Shown here piece by piece: positions 51,990-60,037 of a DNA stretch of 64,000 nucleotides. This DNA comes from Streptomyces sp. NBC_01283. GTDB taxonomy: Bacteria > Actinomycetota > Actinomycetes > Streptomycetales > Streptomycetaceae. Both the position numbers and the translations under genes were made by a program. Location: contig NZ_CP108430.1 of NCBI RefSeq assembly GCF_041435335.1, positions 2,046,001 through 2,110,000 on the forward strand. Reading direction: 5' to 3'. Position 1 is the first letter of the stretch. Every line of letters begins with the position of its first letter. The notes beneath the pieces are model-generated. The model had not been told where the DNA came from. It saw only the letters and a list, made by a program, of their open reading frames with translations, and made no database searches.

Positions 51990-51995
51990 TACGTT
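51967..51995 (+). promoter_or_regulatory. Putative ccr promoter
   Basis: -35 TTGCTC (51967-51972), 17-base spacer, -10 TACGTT (51990-51995). Transcription would start near 52002, giving a leader of about 230 bases before the GTG at 52234. The leader has only a weak stem (CCCC / GGGG) at 52194-52207 just before the ribosome-binding site. Confidence 0.5.
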
Positions 51996-52233
51996 GATGT
52001 TGTCCGGGCGGCCGGCGTGCAGAGAACTTCCGTACGCCGGCTGTCCCCACAAGCCACGGCTCGTGCGCCCGGACGCCTGCGTCACAGGCAACCTCCCGCG
52101 CCACACCAAGCGCTGCCGAGCAACACCTTCGCCGAACCGACGGCAACCCCTCACAAGCACCAGCAGCACCCGACGTAACCCTCAAGAGCGTGGTCCCCTC
52201 AGAGGGGGCCCGCACTTCGCCGGAGGCATCACC

Positions 52234-53571
52234 GTGAAGGAAATCCTGGACGCGATCCAGTCGCCGGACTCCACGTCCGCCGACTTCGCCGCTCTTCCGC
52301 TCCCCGACTCGTACCGCGCGATCACCGTGCACAAGGACGAGGTGGAGATGTTCGCCGGGCTCGAGACCCGCGACAAGGACCCCCGCAAGTCGATCCACCT
52401 GGACGACGTGCCGGTCCCCGAACTGGGCCCGGGCGAGGCCCTGGTGGCCGTCATGGCCTCCTCGGTCAACTACAACTCCGTGTGGACCTCGATCTTCGAG
52501 CCCGTCTCCACGTTCAGCTTCCTGGAGCGGTACGGCCGTCTGAGCGAGCTCACCAAGCGCCACGACCTGCCGTACCACATCATCGGCTCCGACCTGGCGG
52601 GCGTCGTGCTGCGCACCGGCCCCGGCGTGAACGCCTGGAACCCGGGCGACGAGGTCGTCGCGCACTGTCTGAGCGTCGAGCTGGAGTCCTCGGACGGCCA
52701 CAACGACACGATGCTCGACCCCGAGCAGCGTATCTGGGGCTTCGAGACGAACTTCGGCGGCCTCGCCGAGATCGCCCTGGTGAAGTCCAACCAGCTCATG
52801 CCCAAGCCGGACCACCTGAGCTGGGAGGAGGCCGCTTCCCCCGGCCTGGTGAACTCCACCGCCTACCGCCAGCTCGTCTCGCGCAACGGCGCCGGCATGA
52901 AGCAGGGCGACAACGTCCTGATCTGGGGCGCGAGCGGCGGCCTCGGCTCCTACGCCACCCAGTTCGCCCTGGCCGGCGGCGCCAACCCCATCTGTGTCGT
53001 CTCCAGCCCGGAGAAGGCCGCCATCTGCGAGGCCATGGGCGCCGAGGCAGTCATCGACCGCAACGCCGAGGGCTACAAGTTCTGGAAGGACGAGCACACC
53101 CAGGACCCCAAGGAGTGGAAGCGCTTCGGCAAGCGCATCCGCGAGCTCACCGGCGGCGAGGACGTGGACATCGTCTTCGAGCACCCGGGCCGCGAGACCT
53201 TCGGCGCCTCGGTCTACGTCACGCGCAAGGGCGGCACCATCGTCACCTGCGCCTCGACCTCGGGCTACAACCACGAGTACGACAACCGCTACCTGTGGAT
53301 GTCCCTGAAGAGAATCATCGGCTCGCACTTCGCGAACTACCGCGAGGCCTGGGAGGCCAACCGGCTGATCGCCAAGGGCAAGATCCACCCCACCCTCTCC
53401 CGCGTCTACTCCCTGGAGGAGACCGGCCAGGCCGCCTACGACGTGCACCGCAACCTCCACCAGGGCAAGGTCGGCGTCCTCGCCCTCGCGCCCCAGGAGG
53501 GCCTCGGCGTGCGCGACCCGGAGATGCGGGCCAAGCACATCGACGCGATCAACCGCTTCCGGAACGTCTGA
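52234..53571 (+). CDS. ccr: Crotonyl-CoA carboxylase/reductase
   Basis: 445 residues, medium-chain dehydrogenase fold. It reductively carboxylates crotonyl-CoA to ethylmalonyl-CoA with NADPH and CO2, the key step of the ethylmalonyl-CoA pathway and a source of polyketide extender units. The CO2-pocket residues known from Kitasatospora Ccr fall at the same numbers: Asn81 (SVNYNSVW), Phe170-Glu171 (IWGFETNFGG) and His365 (IIGSHFANYREAWEANRL). This also supports the GTG at 52234. The NADPH loop is WGASGGLGSYATQFALAGGA. GGAGG is 7 bases before the start. The frame stays open upstream, but that part is not conserved-looking. First gene of a six-gene set. Confidence 0.97.
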   Translation: MKEILDAIQSPDSTSADFAALPLPDSYRAITVHKDEVEMFAGLETRDKDPRKSIHLDDVPVPELGPGEALVAVMASSVNYNSVWTSIFEPVSTFSFLERYGRLSELTKRHDLPYHIIGSDLAGVVLRTGPGVNAWNPGDEVVAHCLSVELESSDGHNDTMLDPEQRIWGFETNFGGLAEIALVKSNQLMPKPDHLSWEEAASPGLVNSTAYRQLVSRNGAGMKQGDNVLIWGASGGLGSYATQFALAGGANPICVVSSPEKAAICEAMGAEAVIDRNAEGYKFWKDEHTQDPKEWKRFGKRIRELTGGEDVDIVFEHPGRETFGASVYVTRKGGTIVTCASTSGYNHEYDNRYLWMSLKRIIGSHFANYREAWEANRLIAKGKIHPTLSRVYSLEETGQAAYDVHRNLHQGKVGVLALAPQEGLGVRDPEMRAKHIDAINRFRNV

Positions 53572-53588
53572 GGGCTGAGGGTTCGCAC

Positions 53589-55616
53589 ATGACAGAGCGT
53601 CAGAAGGACCGGCCGTGGCTCATGCGGACCTATGCCGGTCACTCCACGGCCGAGGCGTCCAACGAGTTGTACCGGCGCAACCTCGCCAAGGGTCAGACGG
53701 GCCTCTCGGTCGCGTTCGACCTGCCCACGCAGACCGGCTACGACCCGGACCACATCCTCGCCCGCGGTGAGGTCGGCCGGGTCGGGGTCCCCGTCTCGCA
53801 CGTGGGCGACATGCGGCGGCTGTTCCAGGACATCCCCCTGGACCAGATGAACACCTCGATGACGATCAACGCCACGGCCATGTGGCTCCTGGCGCTCTAT
53901 CAGGTGGTCGCGGAGGAGCAGGGCGTGGACATCACGCAGCTCCAGGGGACGACGCAGAACGACATCGTCAAGGAGTACCTCTCGCGCGGGACGCACGTCT
54001 TCCCGCCGGGGCCCTCCCTCCGCCTCACCACCGACATGATCACCTACACGGTGGCGCACATCCCCAAGTGGAACCCGATCAACATCTGCAGCTACCACCT
54101 GCAGGAGGCCGGGGCCACTCCGGTGCAGGAGATCGCGTACGCGATGTCCACCGCCGTCGCCGTCCTCGACGCCGTGCGCGACTCCGGCCAGGTGCCGGAG
54201 GAGAAGTTCGGTGACGTCGTCGCCCGTATCTCCTTCTTCGTGAACGCGGGCGTCCGCTTCGTCGAGGAGATGTGCAAGATGCGGGCGTTCGGCCGGATCT
54301 GGGACCGCATCACGCGTGAGCGGTACGGCATCACCAACCCCAAGCAGCGCCGCTTCCGCTACGGCGTGCAGGTCAACTCCCTCGGTCTGACCGAGGCGCA
54401 GCCCGAGAACAACGTCCAGCGCATCGTCCTGGAGATGCTGGCCGTCACGCTCTCCAAGGACGCACGCGCGCGTGCCGTGCAGCTTCCCGCCTGGAACGAG
54501 GCCCTGGGCCTCCCCCGGCCGTGGGACCAGCAGTGGTCGCTGCGCATCCAGCAGGTGCTCGCCCTGGAGAGCGACCTCCTGGAGTACGAGGACATCTTCG
54601 AGGGCTCGCACGTCATCGAGGCCAAGGTGGAGTCCCTCGTCGAGGAGTCCCTCGCCGAGATGGACCGCATCGAGCAGATGGGCGGCGCGATGGCCGCCGT
54701 CGAGTCCGGCTACCTCAAGTCGCAGCTGGTCTCCTCGCACGCCGAGCGCAGGGCGCGCATCGAGTCGGGCGAGGAGAAGATCGTCGGCGTCAACGCCTAC
54801 GAGTCGACCGAGCCGAACCCGCTCACCGCGGACCTGGACACCGCGATCATGACGGTCGACCCGGCCGTCGAGAACCGCGTCGTGAAGGCGCTGGGGGTCT
54901 GGCGCGACACCCGCTACCAGCCGCCGTTCAACCACCCGCGCCCCTGCAAGGCCCTGGAGAAGCTCAAGGAGGTCGCCGCAGGGACGGGCAACCTCATGGA
55001 GGCCACCCTGGAGTGCGCACGCGCCGGTGTGACGACCGGGGAGTGGTCCGGCGCCCTGCGGGAGGTCTTCGGGGAGTTCCGGGCGCCCACGGGCGTCTCC
55101 AGCGCTCCGGTGGCCGTCACCGCGGAGGCGGGCACGCCGCTCGCCCTGGTCCGCGACAAGGTCTCCAGGACCGCTGCCGACCTCGGCACCGGCAAGCTGC
55201 GCTTCCTGGTCGGCAAGCCGGGCCTCGACGGACACTCCAACGGGGCCGAGCAGATCGCCGTGCGTGCGCGCGACGCCGGCTTCGAGGTGGTCTACCAGGG
55301 CATCAGGCTCACGCCCGAGCAGATCGTCGACGCCGCCCTCGCGGAGGACGTGCACGCCGTGGGCCTGTCGATCCTCTCCGGCTCGCACGCGCAGCTCGTG
55401 CCGGACGTGCTGGTGCGCCTGCGCGAGGCGGGCGCGCCCGACATTCCCGTCATCGCGGGCGGCATCATCCCCAACAGCGACGCCGAGGACCTGAAGGCGG
55501 CGGGTGTGGCCGCCGTGTTCACCCCCAAGGACTTCGGTATCACCGAGATCATCGGCCGTATCGTCGACGAGATCCGGAAAGCGAACAAGCTCGACCCTCT
55601 GGAGGTCCCCGCATGA
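53589..55616 (+). CDS. meaA: Ethylmalonyl-CoA mutase (MeaA-type, B12-dependent)
   Basis: 675 residues. The catalytic barrel starts WLMRTYAGHSTAEASNELYR and contains LSVAFDLPTQTGYDPDHILA, AHIPKWNPINICSYHLQEAG and GVQVNSLGLTEAQPENNVQR. The C-terminal cobalamin domain has the DxHxxG motif in LVGKPGLDGHSNGAEQIAVR and later LSILSGSHAQLVPDVLVRLR and VIAGGIIPNSDAEDLKAAGV. It converts ethylmalonyl-CoA to methylsuccinyl-CoA. MeaA-type proteins are fused forms with both domains in one chain, as here. ATG at 53589, 17 bases after ccr; its stop overlaps the next start (ATGA). Confidence 0.94.
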   Translation: MTERQKDRPWLMRTYAGHSTAEASNELYRRNLAKGQTGLSVAFDLPTQTGYDPDHILARGEVGRVGVPVSHVGDMRRLFQDIPLDQMNTSMTINATAMWLLALYQVVAEEQGVDITQLQGTTQNDIVKEYLSRGTHVFPPGPSLRLTTDMITYTVAHIPKWNPINICSYHLQEAGATPVQEIAYAMSTAVAVLDAVRDSGQVPEEKFGDVVARISFFVNAGVRFVEEMCKMRAFGRIWDRITRERYGITNPKQRRFRYGVQVNSLGLTEAQPENNVQRIVLEMLAVTLSKDARARAVQLPAWNEALGLPRPWDQQWSLRIQQVLALESDLLEYEDIFEGSHVIEAKVESLVEESLAEMDRIEQMGGAMAAVESGYLKSQLVSSHAERRARIESGEEKIVGVNAYESTEPNPLTADLDTAIMTVDPAVENRVVKALGVWRDTRYQPPFNHPRPCKALEKLKEVAAGTGNLMEATLECARAGVTTGEWSGALREVFGEFRAPTGVSSAPVAVTAEAGTPLALVRDKVSRTAADLGTGKLRFLVGKPGLDGHSNGAEQIAVRARDAGFEVVYQGIRLTPEQIVDAALAEDVHAVGLSILSGSHAQLVPDVLVRLREAGAPDIPVIAGGIIPNSDAEDLKAAGVAAVFTPKDFGITEIIGRIVDEIRKANKLDPLEVPA

Positions 55617-56578
55617 CCGCGCCCATCAACCGCCTGCGCCCCCGCCGCTCGTGTCTGGCGGTACCCGGCTCGAACCCGCGCTTCCTGGAGAAAGCCCAGG
55701 GCCTCCCCGCCGACCAGGTCTTCCTGGACCTGGAGGACGCCTGCGCGCCGCTCGCCAAGCCGGAGGCACGGCACACCATCGTCAAGTTCCTCAACGAGGG
55801 TGACTGGACGGGCAAGACGCGGGTCGTGCGCGTCAACGACTGGACGACCGAGTGGACGTACCGCGACGTCGTCACGGTCGTCGAGGGCGCTGGCCAGAAC
55901 CTCGACTGCATCATGCTGCCGAAGGTGCAGACGGCCGACCAGGTCGTCGCCCTCGACTTCCTGCTCACGCAGATCGAGAAGACGATGGGCTTCGAGGTCG
56001 GCAAGATCGGCATCGAGGCGCAGATCGAGAACGCGCAGGGCCTCAACAACGTCAACGCGATCGCGCAGGCCTCGCCGCGCGTCGAGACGATCATCTTCGG
56101 CCCGGCCGACTTCATGGCCTCCATCAACATGAAGTCCCTGGTCGTCGGCGAGCAGCCGCCCGGCTACCCGGCGGACGCCTACCACTTCATCCTGATGAAG
56201 ATCCTGATGGCCGCCCGCGCCAACAACCTCCAGGCGATCGACGGCCCCTACCTCCAGATCAAGAACGTCGACGGCTACCGCGAGGTCGCCAACCGCGCCG
56301 CCGCGCTCGGCTTCGACGGCAAGTGGGTCCTGCACCCCGGCCAGGTCGACGCCGCCAACGAGGTCTTCTCGCCCTCCCAGGAGGACTTCGACCACGCCGA
56401 GCTGATCCTGGACGCCTACGACTACTGCACCTCCGAGGCGGGCGGCAAGAAGGGCTCGGCGATGCTCGGCGACGAGATGATCGACGAGGCGAGCCGCAAG
56501 ATGGCGCTCGTCATCTCGGGCAAGGGCCGTGCCGCCGGCATGACCCGCACCTCCAAGTTCGAGATCCCGGAGGCCTGA
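55613..56578 (+). CDS. HpcH/HpaI-type CoA-ester lyase (malyl-/beta-methylmalyl-CoA lyase-like)
   Basis: 321 residues of the citrate-lyase beta/malyl-CoA lyase family: RRSCLAVPGSNPRFLEKAQG, DQVFLDLEDACAPLAKPEAR (metal Glu/Asp), KVQTADQVVALDFLLTQIEK, and GIEAQIENAQGLNNVNAIAQ, then ETIIFGPADFMASINM. In the ethylmalonyl-CoA pathway it would cleave beta-methylmalyl-CoA to glyoxylate and propionyl-CoA. Coupled to meaA by a 4-base ATGA overlap and followed after 1 base by the MaoC gene. Confidence 0.9.
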   Translation: MTAPINRLRPRRSCLAVPGSNPRFLEKAQGLPADQVFLDLEDACAPLAKPEARHTIVKFLNEGDWTGKTRVVRVNDWTTEWTYRDVVTVVEGAGQNLDCIMLPKVQTADQVVALDFLLTQIEKTMGFEVGKIGIEAQIENAQGLNNVNAIAQASPRVETIIFGPADFMASINMKSLVVGEQPPGYPADAYHFILMKILMAARANNLQAIDGPYLQIKNVDGYREVANRAAALGFDGKWVLHPGQVDAANEVFSPSQEDFDHAELILDAYDYCTSEAGGKKGSAMLGDEMIDEASRKMALVISGKGRAAGMTRTSKFEIPEA

Positions 56579-56579
56579 G

Positions 56580-57092
56580 ATGCAGTTCGGCCGCACCTAC
56601 GAAGAGTTCGAAGTCGGCGCCGTGTACAAGCACTGGCCCGGAAAGACGGTCACGGAGTACGACGACCACCTCTTCTGCCTCCTGACGATGAACCACCACC
56701 CCCTCCACATGGACAGCAACTATGCGGAGAAGACGACGGACTTCGGGAAGAACGTCGTCGTGGGGAACTACATCTACTCGCTGCTCCTGGGCATGTCCGT
56801 GCCGGACGTCTCGGGCAAGGCGATCGCCAACCTGGAGGTCGAGTCGCTCAAGCACGTGGCGCCGACCTTCCACGGCGACACGATCTACGGCGAGACCACG
56901 GTCCTGGACAAGACTCCGTCGAAGTCCAAGTCGGACCGCGGGATCGTCTACGTGGAGACCAAGGGCTACAAGCAGGACGGCACGCTGGTCTGCGTGTTCC
57001 GCCGCAAGGTGATGGTCCCCACCGAGACGTACATCAAGGAGCGCGGCGGCGAGCAGCCCGGCCGCCCGGAGCTCAAGTCCCAGGAGAAGTGA
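56580..57092 (+). CDS. MaoC-like hydratase, probable mesaconyl-CoA hydratase
   Basis: 170 residues, one hot-dog fold: GRTYEEFEVGAVYKHWPGKT, then TVTEYDDHLFCLLTMNHHPL and HMDSNYAEKT (catalytic Asp/His region), and VVGNYIYSLLLGMSVPDVSG. In Streptomyces ethylmalonyl-CoA clusters a protein of this size fills the mesaconyl-CoA (2-methylfumaryl-CoA) hydratase step; the alphaproteobacterial enzyme is about twice as long. The assignment rests on family and position. ATG one base after the lyase stop; 4 bases before the next gene. Confidence 0.85.
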   Translation: MQFGRTYEEFEVGAVYKHWPGKTVTEYDDHLFCLLTMNHHPLHMDSNYAEKTTDFGKNVVVGNYIYSLLLGMSVPDVSGKAIANLEVESLKHVAPTFHGDTIYGETTVLDKTPSKSKSDRGIVYVETKGYKQDGTLVCVFRRKVMVPTETYIKERGGEQPGRPELKSQEK

Positions 57093-57096
57093 CGCC

Positions 57097-58302
57097 ATGA
57101 GCCGACTCGCGCAGACCGCAGGTCTCACCGACATCCAGCAGGAGATCCTGTCCACCGTCCGGGACTTCGTCGACAAGGAGATCATTCCGGTCGCCACGGA
57201 GCTTGAGCACCGTGACGAGTACCCGCAGCAGATCGTCGACGGTCTCAAGGAGTTGGGCCTCTTCGGGCTCATGATCCCGGAGGAGTACGGCGGTCTGGGC
57301 GAGTCGCTGCTCACGTACGCGCTGTGCGTCGAGGAAATAGCGCGTGGCTGGATGTCGGTCTCAGGCATCATCAACACCCACTTCATCGTCGCCTACATGC
57401 TCAAGCAGCACGGGACGCAGGAGCAGAAGGACACCTTCCTGCCGCGCATGGCGGCCGGCGAGGTCCGCGGCGCGTTCTCCATGTCGGAGCCCTCCCTCGG
57501 CTCCGATGTGTCGGCGATCACGTCCAAGGGCGTCAAGGACGGCGACGAGTACGTCCTCAACGGTCAGAAGATGTGGCTCACGAACGGCGGCACGTCCACG
57601 CTGGTGGCCGTTCTGTGCCGAAGTGACGAAGGACACCCGGAGGGCACAGCGCCCCACAAGTCGATGACGACCTTCCTCGTCGAGAAGGAGCCCGGCTTCG
57701 GAGAGGTCCGGCCGGGCCTCACCATCCCCGGCAAGATCGACAAGATGGGTTACAAGGGCGTCGACACGACCGAACTCATCATGGACGGGCTACGAATTCC
57801 GGCCAATCGCGTGCTCGGCGGGACCACCGGACGCGGTTTTTACCAAATGATGGACGGCGTCGAGGTCGGTAGGGTAAATGTCGCGGCGCGTGGCTGCGGA
57901 GTCGCTCAGCGTGCATTTGAGCTCGGTGTCTCATATGCCCAGCAACGTCACACTTTCGGCAAGGCGATCGCCCAGCACCAGGCGATCCAGTTCAAGCTGG
58001 CCGAGATGGCTACCAAGGTCGAGGCCGCCCATGCGATGATGGTGAATGCCGCACGCAAAAAGGACTCCGGGGAACGAAACGACCTCGAAGCCGGGATGGC
58101 GAAGTACCTCGCATCCGAATACTGCAAAGAAGTCGTAGAGGACGCGTTCCGGATTCATGGCGGTTACGGCTTCTCGAAGGAGTACGAGATCGAGCGCCTG
58201 TACCGTGAAGCTCCCATGCTGTTGATCGGCGAAGGTACCGCCGAGATCCAGAAAATGATCATTGGGCGGCGACTGCTCGAAGAGTATCGACTCCAGGGCT
58301 AG
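57097..58302 (+). CDS. Acyl-CoA dehydrogenase, probable methylsuccinyl-CoA dehydrogenase
   Basis: 401 residues of a normal FAD acyl-CoA dehydrogenase. The N-terminal helical domain is followed by GAFSMSEPSLGSDVSAITSK (flavin loop), QKMWLTNGGTSTLVAVLCRS, and the C-terminal RIHGGYGFSKEYEIERLYRE and APMLLIGEGTAEIQKMIIGR with the catalytic Glu. In the pathway it would oxidise methylsuccinyl-CoA to mesaconyl-CoA. The proteobacterial enzyme is larger (about 550 residues, from memory), so this is the shorter actinobacterial form. The last 400 bases use more A/T-ending codons than the rest of the operon. Confidence 0.88.
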   Translation: MSRLAQTAGLTDIQQEILSTVRDFVDKEIIPVATELEHRDEYPQQIVDGLKELGLFGLMIPEEYGGLGESLLTYALCVEEIARGWMSVSGIINTHFIVAYMLKQHGTQEQKDTFLPRMAAGEVRGAFSMSEPSLGSDVSAITSKGVKDGDEYVLNGQKMWLTNGGTSTLVAVLCRSDEGHPEGTAPHKSMTTFLVEKEPGFGEVRPGLTIPGKIDKMGYKGVDTTELIMDGLRIPANRVLGGTTGRGFYQMMDGVEVGRVNVAARGCGVAQRAFELGVSYAQQRHTFGKAIAQHQAIQFKLAEMATKVEAAHAMMVNAARKKDSGERNDLEAGMAKYLASEYCKEVVEDAFRIHGGYGFSKEYEIERLYREAPMLLIGEGTAEIQKMIIGRRLLEEYRLQG

Positions 58303-58382
58303 ATGCCCGATTTGGGGCGTTTTCATCGAGAAGAAGGTCACACCCTGTCAACACTCTTCGGCCGTCGACTCCGCTTCCTGGC

Positions 58383-58413
58383 TTGCCCAGTTGTGGCTCG
58401 CAACCGATACCAT
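58383..58413 (+). promoter_or_regulatory. Weak promoter candidate before psd
   Basis: TTGCCC, 19-base spacer, TACCAT, ending 58 bases before the psd ATG. The spacer is long and the match partial; psd could also be read from the upstream operon. Confidence 0.25.
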
Positions 58414-58471
58414 CCGGAAAAAGCCGCCGTCCCCCGTTAGTGCGCGGCATCATCCGCTACGAAGGTCATCC

Positions 58472-59128
58472 ATGCCCCACAGCCAAACCTCTGCACCACG
58501 CGACAGCCTCGCTGGCGTACGCCTTGCGCGCGGAGCATCGCCGTGGCTCCTGCCGACTGTCGCCACCGCGGCACTCAGCCTCGTCCGCGCGCGTCGCTCC
58601 AAGGGCGCCGCGGCCGTCGCTGTACCTGCTACCGCTCTGGCGGCGGGCATGCTGTGGTTCTTCCGCGACCCCGAGCGCGACATCGCCCAGGGCCGGGTCA
58701 TCTCCCCGGCCGACGGCGTGGTGCAGAGCATCATGCCGTGGAAGGACGGGCGCACCCGCGTCGCGATCTTCATGAGCCCGCTGAACGTCCACGTCAACCG
58801 CGCGCCCCTCGCGGGCACGGTGACGTCCGTGGAGCACATCCCCGGCGGGTTCGTCCCGGCGTTCAACAAGGAGAGCGAGAACAACGAGCGCGTTGTCTGG
58901 CACTTCGACACCGAGCTCGGCGACATCGAGATGATCCAGATCGCGGGCGCGGTCGCACGGCGCATCGTTCCTTACGTGCCGCAGGGCACGAAGGTGGAGC
59001 AAGGCGAACGGATCGGCCTGATCCGCTTCGGCTCCCGTGTCGACATCTATCTCCCCGAGGGTGTCGACGTGGACGTCGAGGTCGGTCAGAAGACCGTGGC
59101 TGGGGTGACTCGAATTGACCGTGGTTGA
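58472..59128 (+). CDS. psd: Phosphatidylserine decarboxylase (short, type II)
   Basis: 218 residues. A hydrophobic N-terminal anchor (VPATALAAGMLWFFRDPERD) is followed by VISPADGVVQSIMPWKDGRT, RVAIFMSPLNVHVNRAPLAG and the self-cleavage site in GLIRFGSRVDIYLPEGVDVD, where the Ser of the GS pair becomes the pyruvoyl group. It makes phosphatidylethanolamine from phosphatidylserine at the membrane. ATG at 58472 follows GAAGG. Its 3' end overlaps pssA by 14 bases, the classic actinobacterial psd-pssA pair. Confidence 0.94.
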   Translation: MPHSQTSAPRDSLAGVRLARGASPWLLPTVATAALSLVRARRSKGAAAVAVPATALAAGMLWFFRDPERDIAQGRVISPADGVVQSIMPWKDGRTRVAIFMSPLNVHVNRAPLAGTVTSVEHIPGGFVPAFNKESENNERVVWHFDTELGDIEMIQIAGAVARRIVPYVPQGTKVEQGERIGLIRFGSRVDIYLPEGVDVDVEVGQKTVAGVTRIDRG

Positions 59129-59969
59129 TCCTGAGACACAGGCGGGCTGGGTGCCCGAGGCGGCTGATGACGAGGCCGACGAGGAGATGCCTCTCTCACT
59201 CCGCCTCTCGATAGCGGACACCCTCACCCTCGGCAACGCCACGTGCGGGTTCATGGCCGTGTACTTCACGACCACGGGCATCCTCATCCCGCACCTGCAG
59301 GGCAGCAACGAAAGCGGCATGGCGCGGCACTCCGCCGCGACCGCCGTGATCCTGATGCTCTGCGCGGCCGTCTTCGACCTCTTCGACGGGCTCGTGGCGC
59401 GCAAGCTGCGGTCCTCGCCGATGGGCGCCGAGCTCGACAACCTGTCGGACCTGATCAGCTTCGGTCTGGCCCCCGCGTACTTCGTGCTCGTCTACGGCAT
59501 GGTCGCCGACGACGCGCACCAGAGAGTGGCCGCGGTCGGAGCGATCGTCGTGCTGTTGGCGGTGGTGCTGCGGCTTGCGCGGTTCAGCTGCGTGACCGTG
59601 AAGGACGGCACCTTCCAGGGCATGCCCTCGCCGTTCGGCGCGCTGACGGTCGTCTCGATCGTGCTCCTGGAGCTGCCCTTCGTGGCGACGCTCCTCGCGA
59701 TCATCGGTACGGCCTGGCTCATGGTCAGCCGGGTCGAGTACCCCAAGCCGCGAGGTCCCCTCGCGGTGGCGATGCTCGCGTGGATCGTCGCGGCCATGGG
59801 GCTGCTCGCGGCCTGGGCCTTCGAGGCTCCGGGCGGCCAGCTCCTGCTGCAGACCGGCTGCGCGCTGCAGCTGGTGCTCGGTGCGGTCATCCCGCTGTTC
59901 GCCACGGCCCGCCGGGTGAACAACTTCCGGGACAACCGGCGTGAGGCACGGGCGGCACAGTTGCCGTAA
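59115..59969 (+). CDS. pssA: CDP-diacylglycerol--serine O-phosphatidyltransferase
   Basis: 284 residues with about eight membrane segments. The CDP-alcohol phosphotransferase signature is in DLFDGLVARKLRSSPMGAEL, then DNLSDLISFGLAPA. The spacing between AR and G is seven residues rather than the usual eight. It makes phosphatidylserine, the substrate of the upstream Psd. The start is a TTG at 59115 inside psd, with a GTG at 59121 as the alternative. A very strong terminator closes the cluster. Confidence 0.92.
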   Translation: MTVVDPETQAGWVPEAADDEADEEMPLSLRLSIADTLTLGNATCGFMAVYFTTTGILIPHLQGSNESGMARHSAATAVILMLCAAVFDLFDGLVARKLRSSPMGAELDNLSDLISFGLAPAYFVLVYGMVADDAHQRVAAVGAIVVLLAVVLRLARFSCVTVKDGTFQGMPSPFGALTVVSIVLLELPFVATLLAIIGTAWLMVSRVEYPKPRGPLAVAMLAWIVAAMGLLAAWAFEAPGGQLLLQTGCALQLVLGAVIPLFATARRVNNFRDNRREARAAQLP

Positions 59970-59986
59970 CGGCACTTGAACGGCAT

Positions 59987-60024
59987 GCGAAGGGGCCCGA
60001 ACCGCTTGGTTCGGGCCCCTTCGC
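59987..60024. terminator. Strong hairpin terminator, pssA / binding-protein gene
   Basis: 17-base perfect stem GCGAAGGGGCCCGAACC / GGTTCGGGCCCCTTCGC with loop GCTT, extendable by a few pairs. It lies between convergent genes and can serve both. Confidence 0.85.
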
Positions 60025-60037
60025 GTGCCGTGAGATC

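Noticed and set aside
51949..52233. In-frame N-terminal extension of Ccr
   Set aside because: With the GTG at 52234 the CO2-pocket residues number exactly 81, 170, 171 and 365 as in Kitasatospora Ccr; the extension also overlaps the promoter and operators.
52482..53588. Upstream extension of the meaA frame through ccr
   Set aside because: It runs inside ccr in another frame and has no family resemblance; the ATG at 53589 gives a canonical MeaA N-terminus.
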